Origin: an uncultured Eubacteriales bacterium
GTDB taxonomy: Bacteria; Bacillota; Clostridia; Peptostreptococcales; Anaerovoracaceae
Assembly: GCA_902793875.1 (NCBI GenBank)
Contig: CADBFL010000070.1
Coordinates: 4,907 to 12,961 of the forward strand
Length of the DNA: 8,055 nt
Direction: 5' to 3'
Shown: positions 1-7,022 of the stretch, piece after piece
How the letters are laid out: each line of letters starts with the position of its first letter
How positions within the stretch are numbered: the stretch's first letter is position 1
Program-made: the position numbers and the translations under genes
Notes under the pieces: generated by a model
The model's database searches: none
The model's input: only the letters and a program-made list of their open reading frames with translations
What the model was told of the DNA's origin: nothing

Positions 1-411
1 CTGGCGCAGAACGCCGTGCTCAACGCCAACTACATGCAGGAGAAGCTCAAGGATATCTATCCGATCGCATTCGATACGACCTGCATGCACGAGTTCGTCA
101 TCGGTCTCGACCCGATCTACAGGAAGACGCACGTATCGGCTCTGGACGTAGCCAAGGCACTCCTCGACTACGGCATCCATCCGCCTACGATCTACTTCCC
201 TCTGATCGTGCACGAGGCTCTGATGATCGAGCCTACCGAGACAGAGACGAAGGAGACTCTCGACGAAGCCATCACGGCGTTCAGAGAGATCTACGACAGG
301 ATCTTCAGCGCGCCTGAAAGCGTACAGCAGGCTCCTCAGACCACGCCGGTACTGAGGCTTGACGACACCAAGGCCGCGAGAGAACCTCATCTGAGATACG
401 TCTTCGACTAG
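1..411 (+). CDS. gcvPB: Glycine dehydrogenase (decarboxylating) subunit 2, C-terminal part
   Basis: This is the end of the second subunit of the two-subunit P-protein of the glycine cleavage system, a cytoplasmic PLP enzyme. It decarboxylates glycine and passes the aminomethyl group to the lipoyl arm of GcvH. The reading frame is open from base 1, so the start lies outside the window and only the last 136 residues are seen, about a quarter to a third of a usual GcvPB. Family features are visible: the CMHEFVIG stretch, HVSALDVAKALLDYG, HPPTIYFPLIVHEALMIEPTET, and a tail with APQTTPVLRLDDTKAAREP, which matches the usual APHTTPV..LDE..AAR ending of this subunit. The last residues (LRYVFD) are slightly longer than the common ending in LRW. 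PLP-binding residues are not in the visible part. A terminator follows 29 bases after the stop, so gcvPB looks like the last gene of its operon. The identification is secure. Confidence 0.95.
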   Translation: MAQNAVLNANYMQEKLKDIYPIAFDTTCMHEFVIGLDPIYRKTHVSALDVAKALLDYGIHPPTIYFPLIVHEALMIEPTETETKETLDEAITAFREIYDRIFSAPESVQQAPQTTPVLRLDDTKAAREPHLRYVFD

Positions 412-440
412 TCTCCTCATCACGGAAACAGAAAGGAAGG

Positions 441-474
441 CCCCTGCGCATCACATCATGCGCAGGGGTCTTTT
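441..474 (+). terminator. Rho-independent terminator after gcvPB
   Basis: An 11-bp perfect stem (CCCCTGCGCAT at 441-451 paired with ATGCGCAGGGG at 458-468) encloses a 6-base loop and is followed by TCTTTT. It ends the gcvPB transcript and separates it from the cyclase operon, which has its own promoter candidate downstream. Confidence 0.9.
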
Positions 475-526
475 CAGTATGGTCTTTTCCGTACCAATAA
501 TATTGAAGATATTGCCCCCGATTATA

Positions 527-535
527 TGGTAAAAT
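527..535 (+). promoter_or_regulatory. Candidate extended -10 promoter of the cyclase operon
   Basis: TGGTAAAAT fits the extended -10 pattern TGn followed by TAnnnT (5 of 6 matches to TATAAT). No good -35 box lies 16-18 bases upstream; a TTGAAG at 503-508 is too far (21 bases). Transcription would begin near 542 and give a leader of about 47 bases. It lies in the only gap long enough to hold a promoter for the three genes. This is inference from motif and position. Confidence 0.45.
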
Positions 536-571
536 ATCGTTAACCAAGTATTTTTTTGCGTACCGTAAAAC

Positions 572-580
572 AAGGAGAGG
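572..580 (+). promoter_or_regulatory. Ribosome binding site that fixes a TTG start
   Basis: AAGGAGAGG lies 8 bases before a TTG codon at 589. The frame is also open to an earlier TTG at 556, but that codon would lie upstream of this site. The protein begun at 589 (M-SEYF) aligns residue for residue with the ATG-started downstream paralogue (MSQYF), which decides the start. Confidence 0.8.
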
Positions 581-588
581 TTCCGGCA

Positions 589-1761
589 TTGTCTGAGTAT
601 TTTTTACACTATGCTGAATCGAATATATGCTGCGCCGCGATATTCGGCATCATGCTTGCCCACGATCTCAGAAGCGTCGACAGGCAGGAGAAGCAGATCA
701 AATTCGACCGCGTTCTTGCCGCGTTCATCGCTTATTTTATTTCAGACGTTTTCTGGGCGGCAGTCATTACCGGCACTATTCCTAAAACGATCTTCTCCGC
801 CTCCCTGACCAATATTTCGAATCTCGTCCTGATGATCCTTATAACATACTGCTGGCTCAACTATGCCATGGCTGTGCTGCAGTCACCGAACCGGAACCGG
901 CCTCTCAACAAATACGCGGTGCTCTTCCCGATGCTCATAAGCTTCATTGTCGTGATGATCATCTTCTTCATCGACCCGCTGATTCTCATCGACAAGGACC
1001 TCAATTCGACAGATCTTTACGATCTGTTCCAGGTCACCATACCTGACATCTACATCATCGCAGTGCTTATCTATGCTGTTAAAAAAGCCCGGTCTGTCGA
1101 CTCTCCTTCCGAAAAGAGGACTTACCTTGCTCTCGGGATCGTCCCTGTCAGCATGATCCTGATCGGCGGGCTCCAGGCCTTTGTCATGCCGGAGAGTTCG
1201 ATCTTCTGTCTGGGCTGCACCATAGTGATGGTGCTGTTTTACATCGAATCCATGGAGAGCCTGATATCGCTTGACCCTCTCACCGGGCTCAACAACCGCA
1301 GCCAGCTCCGCAGGTATGTTTCGCAGGACAATACTCTCTTCAGGGAGGGTCTCGATACTTACATGATGATGCTCGACATAAACGATTTCAAAAGGATCAA
1401 CGATACATACGGCCACGCCGAAGGCGACCGCGCTCTGATCATAATGGCAAACGCCCTCAGGAGGTCCGTCAGCGCGATGGATTTCCACGCCTTCATCGCC
1501 AGATACGGCGGCGATGAGTTCACCATCATAGCTCACACAAACAGCAGCGCCGGCCTTGACGCTCTTGCCGAAACGATAAGGACCTCTCTCGAGGAGGAAT
1601 GCGCGGCCGTGAAAGTACCGTATACCGTGACCACCGGCATAGGCTGGTCGAAGCTCTCGCGCGGGAGCGACAGCGTGGCGGACTGCATGAAGCGCGCCGA
1701 CCGCATGCTCTATATCAACAAGAAAGAGATAAAGTCCGGCGAGGCGATACAGGCGTCCTGA
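589..1761 (+). CDS. Seven-helix membrane diguanylate cyclase (first paralogue)
   Basis: This 390-residue protein should make cyclic di-GMP from two GTP at the cytoplasmic face of the membrane. About seven hydrophobic segments are seen (roughly residues 12-27, 42-60, 73-95, 105-124, 148-164, 177-196, 201-219), so the N-terminus should lie outside. The GGDEF domain runs from about 224 to the end: LDPLTGLNNR at 228-237, metal and substrate residues D263, N271 and D280 within DINDFKRINDTYGHAEGD, and GGDEF at 307-311. The closing RADRMLY motif is near normal. The RxxD inhibitory site is absent: the four residues expected to hold it read DFHA. The membrane part resembles no named sensor I can assign, though I recall the RQEKQ and YFISDxxW pattern from clostridial GGDEF proteins. 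The start is TTG. The gene is followed after 23 bases by a close paralogue. The ligand is unknown. Confidence 0.9.
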   Translation: MSEYFLHYAESNICCAAIFGIMLAHDLRSVDRQEKQIKFDRVLAAFIAYFISDVFWAAVITGTIPKTIFSASLTNISNLVLMILITYCWLNYAMAVLQSPNRNRPLNKYAVLFPMLISFIVVMIIFFIDPLILIDKDLNSTDLYDLFQVTIPDIYIIAVLIYAVKKARSVDSPSEKRTYLALGIVPVSMILIGGLQAFVMPESSIFCLGCTIVMVLFYIESMESLISLDPLTGLNNRSQLRRYVSQDNTLFREGLDTYMMMLDINDFKRINDTYGHAEGDRALIIMANALRRSVSAMDFHAFIARYGGDEFTIIAHTNSSAGLDALAETIRTSLEEECAAVKVPYTVTTGIGWSKLSRGSDSVADCMKRADRMLYINKKEIKSGEAIQAS

Positions 1762-1784
1762 CAGCAGGCAGCAGAGGAACTCAG

Positions 1785-2945
1785 ATGTCCCAGTATTTTA
1801 TTTACTACACCGAATCTCAGATAGTATGCCTGATCATATTCAGCATCATACTTATCCACGACCTTTCGAGGATCGACCGCCAGGAGAAGCAGATCAGGTT
1901 CGACTACGCGCTGGTCTCCTTCATGCTGTACTTCATTTCGGATACCTGCTGGGCCGCCATAATATCCGGCGTCATCCCGAGGACAGCGCTCAGCGCGACC
2001 ATAGCCAACTATTTCAACAACTTCTTCATGGCGCTGATCACCTACAACTGGTTCATGTACGTGCTGTCGGTAGAGAAAGTAGGCAAAAAGTACAGTCCGA
2101 AGCAGAAGCTCATGTTCGCGCTTCCTCTCATCGCTTCGGCTGTCGTATCCCTCGGTCTCTACGGACTCCGGCCTGATCTCATGTTCGGTCCGGATCTCAG
2201 CACCACAGCCATGTCGACCGTGATGCTTGTGCTGGTGCCTATCATATACATCGTCGCGATACTGATATATACTGTCAGGAAAGCTTTAGAAGCGAAGACC
2301 CGCGAGGAGCGGTCCACGCACATCCGGCTGGGAGCTCTGCCGCTTGCCATCGTGTTCGGAGGACTTCTTCAGGTGATAGTGCTTGAATCCGTTCCGATCT
2401 TCTGCTTCAGCTGTTCCATCATCATGATAATATTCTACATACAGTCGATAGAAAGCCAGGTCTCGCTGGACCCGCTGACAGGGCTCAACAACAGGGGCCA
2501 GCTGCAGCGCTATGTCCAGCAGAGCAGCACTCTCTTCAGGGAAGGCCTGAGGACCTACGTCGGAATGATCGACGTGAACGACTTCAAGAAGATAAACGAC
2601 GGGCACGGTCACGCGGAAGGGGACAACGCTCTGGTAATGATCTCCGCTTCGCTGAGGCACGCCGCGGGCACGGCAGGTTTCCCTGTCTTCATCTCCAGAT
2701 ACGGCGGCGACGAATTCGTGCTCATCATGCACTGCAGTGACAGGAACGGACCCGAAGAGATGATCCGCTCGGTGCGCAGGAACATACAGGAAAGATCAGT
2801 GCAGGCCGGGCTGCCGTACAGGATCACCGTCGCCTATGGCTACGATGAGCTCAGCCGGCGCGGAGAGGAGTTCGCCGACTGCCTCAGGCGCGCTGATCAC
2901 AACTCCTACCTGGACAAGAACAAACAAAAAGAGATAAAGAGATAA
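1785..2945 (+). CDS. Seven-helix membrane diguanylate cyclase (second paralogue)
   Basis: This 386-residue protein has the same plan as its upstream neighbour and looks like the product of a tandem duplication. Both have GGDEF at residues 307-311 and catalytic D263, N271 and D280 at the same positions, so the pair aligns with no net insertion or deletion. Shared marks are M-S-x-Y-F at the start, DRQEKQI near residue 31, YFISDxxWAA in the second helix and LDPLTGLNNR. The ATG at 1785 is preceded by AGAGGA with 6 bases between; the open frame extends upstream into the first paralogue but has no comparable site there. There is no RxxD inhibitory site (GFPV at that position). The C-terminal motif is altered: ADHNSYLDKNK, where the family usually has AD.AMY..K. 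The protein is probably an active cyclase, but this change leaves some doubt. The next gene begins 12 bases downstream. Confidence 0.9.
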   Translation: MSQYFIYYTESQIVCLIIFSIILIHDLSRIDRQEKQIRFDYALVSFMLYFISDTCWAAIISGVIPRTALSATIANYFNNFFMALITYNWFMYVLSVEKVGKKYSPKQKLMFALPLIASAVVSLGLYGLRPDLMFGPDLSTTAMSTVMLVLVPIIYIVAILIYTVRKALEAKTREERSTHIRLGALPLAIVFGGLLQVIVLESVPIFCFSCSIIMIIFYIQSIESQVSLDPLTGLNNRGQLQRYVQQSSTLFREGLRTYVGMIDVNDFKKINDGHGHAEGDNALVMISASLRHAAGTAGFPVFISRYGGDEFVLIMHCSDRNGPEEMIRSVRRNIQERSVQAGLPYRITVAYGYDELSRRGEEFADCLRRADHNSYLDKNKQKEIKR

Positions 2946-2957
2946 AGGGGTAACGGC

Positions 2958-4427
2958 ATGAGGTATTCACTCAAAAGCAAAGCTATTGCGCTTATAATCG
3001 TCCTCGCGCTCCTTCTGAGCGCTCTGTCGATATTCGTCAGCGTCAGATTCGTCTCGGATATCATCCGTGACAACTACGAGACCGAATCCGCGCGGCTGTC
3101 GCAGACAGCGGCAAATGTCGTGGACGCGGAAGCTCTGGCGCGTCTGAAAGACGAGACAAAGAAGATCTATGATTCGATCCCGGCGGACGAAAGAGTATCC
3201 AGCGACGACTGGGGTTCGGACGCGTTCAACAAATATGTTTCGCATTTTGAAGCTCTTGCCGGAACCGACGACTATAAAAAGGTCCACAGCCAGCTGCGCC
3301 AGATACAGGACGCCAATGATGTGGACTGCATATATGCGGTTTTTGTGGATGCCGATACGGAAGCGTTCATCTATCTTGTGGACGCCGCAGAGGAAGATCC
3401 CTGCCCTATTGGATGCTTCGACCCTGTCTATGAGGAGAACAGGCGCGTGCTCGAAGATCCTTCCGTCGGTTTTCCGACTTACACCACCAATACGGAAGAG
3501 TACGGTTATCTCGCTACCACCGGGACTCCGGTATATGACAGCAACGGTGATGTCGCCGGCTATACCATGGTCGACATCTCCATGGACGATATAGCTGCAT
3601 GGCAGCAGAAACTGACCTCCCGCCTCGTGGGACTCGAGCTCCTTGTGACGCTGCTCGTCATACTGGTCTCCGTCACGCTGGTGAACCGCGCCCTGGTCCG
3701 TCCGATCAATCAGCTCTCACGCGCGGCAAGGGAATACAGCAGCGACAAGGATCTGAGCGCGCACAATCACTTCTCAAGACTGGACATCCGCACCCATGAC
3801 GAGATCGGAGATCTGACGGAATCCATGAAAGCGATGGAGCAGGATCTCAACGACAAGATCACAAGACTCTTCCATACGACAAACGAGCTCAGCGCCACCC
3901 GTCAGGAGGCGGACAGGATGAACGAGCTTGCTCTGATGGACGCTCTCACGGGAGTGCGGAACAAGCGGGCCTATGACAACGCCGTAGACGAGCTTGCAAA
4001 GTCTCTGGCTGCTGACAGCCTGCACTCCCGGGAGTTCGGTTTCGCGGTCATCGACCTCAACGGGCTGAAGCAGATCAACGACACATACGGCCACGAGAAG
4101 GGCGATATAGCCATAAAGGAGCTGTGCAGCATCGTATGCAGCGTCTTCTCGCACTCTCCTGTCTACCGCATAGGAGGCGACGAATTTGCCGTCATCCTGA
4201 AGGGGCAGGATCTTCAGAACATCGATAAGCTGGTGGACCGCCTGGGCAGCGATCTCGGAAAGATAAGCAGCGATGACAGCCGGCAGCCGTGGGAGAGAGT
4301 CTCTGCCGCCATCGGATATGCCATCTATGACGCGGAGCGCGATGAATCGACCGGCAACATCTTCCGCAGGGCAGACCGCGCGATGTACATGCGCAAGCAG
4401 GAGATGAAAGGCGAAAAGGACCGCTGA
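2958..4427 (+). CDS. Cache-HAMP-GGDEF transmembrane diguanylate cyclase
   Basis: This 489-residue sensor cyclase has a first membrane helix at about 8-30, an extracellular region at about 32-221, a second helix at about 222-243, a HAMP linker at about 244-300 (conserved RPI and DEIGDL), a short helical connector, and a GGDEF domain from about 325. The outer region looks like a double-Cache or PAS-like ligand domain (TGTPVYDSNGDVAGYTMVDIS near its end), so it should sense a small molecule and signal through HAMP. The cyclase domain is intact: MDALTGVRNK near 327-336, D366, N374 and D383 in DLNGLKQINDTYGHEKGD, GGDEF at 406-410, and RADRAMYMRK at the end. RxxD is missing (FSHS at that position). 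Outer cysteines are C124, C149 and C153. The start ATG follows AAAGGGG by 7 bases and lies 12 bases after the previous stop, so it belongs to the same operon. The ligand is not known. Confidence 0.92.
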   Translation: MRYSLKSKAIALIIVLALLLSALSIFVSVRFVSDIIRDNYETESARLSQTAANVVDAEALARLKDETKKIYDSIPADERVSSDDWGSDAFNKYVSHFEALAGTDDYKKVHSQLRQIQDANDVDCIYAVFVDADTEAFIYLVDAAEEDPCPIGCFDPVYEENRRVLEDPSVGFPTYTTNTEEYGYLATTGTPVYDSNGDVAGYTMVDISMDDIAAWQQKLTSRLVGLELLVTLLVILVSVTLVNRALVRPINQLSRAAREYSSDKDLSAHNHFSRLDIRTHDEIGDLTESMKAMEQDLNDKITRLFHTTNELSATRQEADRMNELALMDALTGVRNKRAYDNAVDELAKSLAADSLHSREFGFAVIDLNGLKQINDTYGHEKGDIAIKELCSIVCSVFSHSPVYRIGGDEFAVILKGQDLQNIDKLVDRLGSDLGKISSDDSRQPWERVSAAIGYAIYDAERDESTGNIFRRADRAMYMRKQEMKGEKDR

Positions 4428-4459
4428 TCTGAAGCCCCGGCACTGCCATTCACAAATTG

Positions 4460-4488
4460 AAAAGCTCACCCGCGCCGGGTGAGCTTTT
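4460..4488. terminator. Bidirectional terminator between converging operons
   Basis: AAAAGCTCACCC (4460-4471) pairs perfectly with GGGTGAGCTTTT (4477-4488) around GCGCC, whose outer bases can add one more G-C pair. The A tract on one side and the T tract on the other give a U-run on both strands. It can therefore end both the + strand cyclase transcript (stop at 4427) and the - strand lpdA transcript (stop at 4540). Confidence 0.9.
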
Positions 4489-4539
4489 GTGATGCTTTAT
4501 ATGTCATTGCAGCCGCTTCAGCAGGCAGCCTGTCCTCTC

Positions 4540-5916
4540 CTACAGGCGGGCAGCCTCCATTATAGCCTCTGCGAAGGACGGATGAGGATGGATGATGTTG
4601 GCTACTTCTTCGAGCATCATGCCTCTTCCTATCGCTACCGAGAGCTCTCCGATCAGATCGGATGCTCTTCCGCAAAGCAGGTGCGCTCCGATGATAACAT
4701 GGTCATCGGCTCTGGCCACGAGCTTGACGAAGCCTCTGTCGAGTCCGGCGATAACGGTCTTTCCGTTCGCCGACATAGGGTACTTCTTCGTTACCACATC
4801 GACGCCTGCCGCCTTGGCCTCTTCGGCTGTCATTCCCACTACCGCGATCTCAGGGTCTGTATAGATGCAGCTCGGCACTGTGCCCATGTTGATCGTTGCC
4901 TTGCAGCCGTTCATCATGGCTACTGCATTGCGCCCTTCGGCCGATGCCACGTGAGCGAGCTGGATGCCGCCGATGCAGTCGCCGATGGCGTAGATGCCCT
5001 TGACCGGAGTCTCATAATTGTCGTCCACCTTGATGAATCCCTTCTCATCCGCAAGATCAGGATGAGCCTTCAGGAGGTCATCGCTGAATACTCCTGCGGT
5101 GTTAGGCCTTCTGCCGACGCACATCAGGACCTTGTCGGCCTTTACGGCCAGCTCTTCGCCCTTCTTATTTTTGAGAGTGACCACGAGCTTGTCGCCGTCC
5201 TTTTCTATCTTCTGTACAGGCGATGCCACATGCACATCGACGCCCTTCTTTTCGAGCGTCATCTTGATGCTGCGTCCGATCTCCTTGTCGATCACGGGAA
5301 GGAGCCTGTCGAGTCCCTCGATGACAGTCACGTGGTCTCCGAGGTCCGCGTAGATAGTCGCGAACTCGATTCCGATGACGCCTCCGCCGATGATGACGAA
5401 TTCAGGAATCTCTTCTCCGCCCATCTCGATCAGCTCGGTGCTGTCGATGACTCCCGGCAGATCGTGTCCCGGGATAGGAGGCATGAACGGCTTTGAACCT
5501 GTTGCTACCAGGATCTTTTCGGCGGTGATCTCCATGCCGTCGACCATGACGGTGTGCTCTCCGATGATCATGGCCTGACCTCTTACCAGATCGATCTTTT
5601 TCTTGATCAGCAGTCCCGTGATGCCGTTTCTGAGGGTATCGAGGACCTCGTCCTTGCGCTCTCCGATGCGCCTGCGGTTGGCCCTGAGCCCTTCGACTTC
5701 GACGCCTACCTCAGCTCCGTTTTTCGCGTCTCTGAATACATCAGAGGAATGCATCAGAGCCTTCGTAGGGATGCAGCCGCGGTTGAGGCAGGTGCCGCCA
5801 ACGCTGTCCTTCTCGACGATGGCAACACTCATACCGAGTTCATGGGCATAAAAGGCAGCCTCGTATCCGCCCGGACCCGCTCCGATTATCAGAAGATCAT
5901 ATTTGTAGTCACTCAT
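4540..5916 (-). CDS. lpdA: Dihydrolipoyl dehydrogenase (E3 / L-protein)
   Basis: This FAD flavoenzyme re-oxidises dihydrolipoyl groups with NAD+. Next to gcvPB and lplA its main job is likely the L-protein of the glycine cleavage system, although E3 can also serve 2-oxoacid dehydrogenases. At 458 residues it is the normal length, without the N-terminal lipoyl domain that some clostridial E3 proteins carry. Visible in order: the FAD site GAGPGGYEAA (12-21), the redox disulfide GGTCLNRGC with C43 and C48, the ATGS stretch at 139-141, the NAD site IIGGGVIGIEFA (175-186) with E200 ending the second strand, the second FAD motif IYAIGDC (308-314), and the C-terminal HPHPSFAE with catalytic H445 and E450. 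The start ATG follows AGAGAGG by 7 bases. The gene lies 104 bases after lplA and may be co-transcribed with it, but it also has its own promoter candidate. All catalytic residues are present. Confidence 0.97.
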   Translation of the reverse strand: MSDYKYDLLIIGAGPGGYEAAFYAHELGMSVAIVEKDSVGGTCLNRGCIPTKALMHSSDVFRDAKNGAEVGVEVEGLRANRRRIGERKDEVLDTLRNGITGLLIKKKIDLVRGQAMIIGEHTVMVDGMEITAEKILVATGSKPFMPPIPGHDLPGVIDSTELIEMGGEEIPEFVIIGGGVIGIEFATIYADLGDHVTVIEGLDRLLPVIDKEIGRSIKMTLEKKGVDVHVASPVQKIEKDGDKLVVTLKNKKGEELAVKADKVLMCVGRRPNTAGVFSDDLLKAHPDLADEKGFIKVDDNYETPVKGIYAIGDCIGGIQLAHVASAEGRNAVAMMNGCKATINMGTVPSCIYTDPEIAVVGMTAEEAKAAGVDVVTKKYPMSANGKTVIAGLDRGFVKLVARADDHVIIGAHLLCGRASDLIGELSVAIGRGMMLEEVANIIHPHPSFAEAIMEAARL

Positions 5917-5957
5917 CTCAGTACCTCTCTTTGCTGGTATAAAATGCTTCCGTTAAT

Positions 5958-5999
5958 AATATATCACACTTTGGTCCGCCCGCTGTGTTCACAGTGTGA
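5958..5999 (-). promoter_or_regulatory. lpdA: Candidate lpdA promoter with inverted repeats
   Basis: On the minus strand TGATATATT (5958-5966) fits an extended -10 element and would start transcription about 35 bases before the lpdA ATG. No good -35 box is present. Just upstream is a 12-base interrupted palindrome, CTGTG-TT-CACAG (5983-5994). A second inverted pair, TCACACT (5964-5970) and AGTGTGA (5993-5999), spans the core and overlaps both other elements. An operator is possible; I do not recognise the regulator. There is no U-tract, so this does not look like a terminator for lplA. Confidence 0.4.
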
Positions 6000-6020
6000 G
6001 TTCCTTATAAAATACACGCA

Positions 6021-7016
6021 TCAGACGGAATCCGCTATGCACTGCAGCAGCTCGCGTGCGCTTTCAGGGGCGCCTTCAGGCAGCTCAAGGGCGCATATCG
6101 AAGCCGCGTCGTACCTGCACCCTCTGAGAAGGCCTTCTATCGTTCCGAAGACTTCCGTCTCGAGAGAATCGGAATAGATCCTGCAGTCCTTTATGTATTC
6201 GCCTTTCATGGAAAGCTGCACCTGGGCTTCGCCCCATCCGAACCTGTGAACGAGCTCCTTCTCGAAGGGGATCCTGGTGCCGAGGCGCCACTCCTCAGAC
6301 GCGTACTTATCCATGAGCTCCTGCGGGACTTTTGGAAGACCGGCGTATTCCGCCGCGGATCCGTACTCCTCCTCTGCCACTTCGATCATCGCATCCTGCA
6401 TCGCCCGCACGAGATCCGGGAGCGCCGCGCCCGAAAGAGGACCGGTAAAATGCTCCCTGAGATTGGTCACCCGCGACCTTACGGATTCGACGCCCTTGGA
6501 CCTGAGCTTCGACTCCGGCACATTGAGATACTTCGTGAGGTCGTCGCTCTTCACGTCGATCATTATGGTCCCGTGATGGTAGTTGTACGAATGCGACGAG
6601 TAGTACGCGTGGCCCGAGAACTTCCTGCCGTCGACCGTCAGGTCGTTCCTTCCGGTCTTTTCCGCATCGATCCCGAGCTTGCGGCAGGCCCGGAGTATGA
6701 CCTCCGTCTGTCGGGATATGTCGAAGAGCCCGTCTCTTGCGATGAAGGTGAAGTTGAGGTTTCCCATGTCGTGGTAGACCGCGCCTCCTCCGGACATCCT
6801 CCGGGCGAGAAATATCCCGTCGCGCTTGATGGCCTCGACGCTGCACTCGCGCCACGGATTCTGGTTCCTTCCGATGACGACGGTATGCGCGTTCTGCCAC
6901 AAAAAGAGGGTCATAACGCCCTCTTCAGCTGTCATCGTGAGATATTCCTCCGTCGCGAGATTGACGTAGGGATCCGTGTTATCCGTTCTTATTACTCTGA
7001 GTCCGCCCTGTTTCAT
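6021..7016 (-). CDS. lplA: Lipoate-protein ligase A
   Basis: This cytoplasmic enzyme activates lipoate with ATP and joins it to a lysine of lipoyl domains, here most likely GcvH of the glycine cleavage system. At 331 residues it has the full form, with a large catalytic domain and a C-terminal accessory domain from about 240. Motifs seen: NLATEEYL near 19-26, RRMSGGGAVYHD (72-83) for the lipoyl-AMP pocket, GRNDLTVDGRKFSGHA (122-137) with the conserved lysine K132, and YHHGTIMID (146-154). The accessory domain shows the usual LGTRIPFE and KGEYIKDCRIYSD features. The ATG at 7016 has no Shine-Dalgarno site. No better start is available, since the next Met (residue 28) would remove the conserved NLATEE region. 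A promoter just before the ATG suggests a leaderless mRNA. Together with lpdA and gcvPB it forms a functional set for glycine cleavage. Confidence 0.95.
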   Translation of the reverse strand: MKQGGLRVIRTDNTDPYVNLATEEYLTMTAEEGVMTLFLWQNAHTVVIGRNQNPWRECSVEAIKRDGIFLARRMSGGGAVYHDMGNLNFTFIARDGLFDISRQTEVILRACRKLGIDAEKTGRNDLTVDGRKFSGHAYYSSHSYNYHHGTIMIDVKSDDLTKYLNVPESKLRSKGVESVRSRVTNLREHFTGPLSGAALPDLVRAMQDAMIEVAEEEYGSAAEYAGLPKVPQELMDKYASEEWRLGTRIPFEKELVHRFGWGEAQVQLSMKGEYIKDCRIYSDSLETEVFGTIEGLLRGCRYDAASICALELPEGAPESARELLQCIADSV

Positions 7017-7022
7017 GTTCAG

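Noticed and set aside
476..496. Short imperfect hairpin (GTATGG with CCGTAC) after the gcvPB terminator
   Set aside because: Six base pairs including a wobble, with no U-tract and no clear role; likely chance.
542..588. Possible c-di-GMP riboswitch in front of the cyclase operon
   Set aside because: The leader is only about 47 bases, too short for a GEMM-type aptamer plus expression platform, and I see no matching fold.
883..1536. A 217-codon open frame on the - strand within the first cyclase gene
   Set aside because: It lies fully opposite a GGDEF protein with intact motifs; similar antisense frames occur opposite the second and third cyclases, which marks them as codon-bias shadows.
4489..5496. 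A 335-codon open frame on the + strand antisense to lpdA
   Set aside because: lpdA on the other strand has every catalytic motif. The antisense product is rich in H, S, D and L without domains, starts at the edge of a terminator and has no ribosome binding site.
5554..6177. A 207-codon + strand frame crossing the lpdA start and the lplA end
   Set aside because: It spans the ends of two real genes and the promoter gap between them, and its translation shows no coherent domain.
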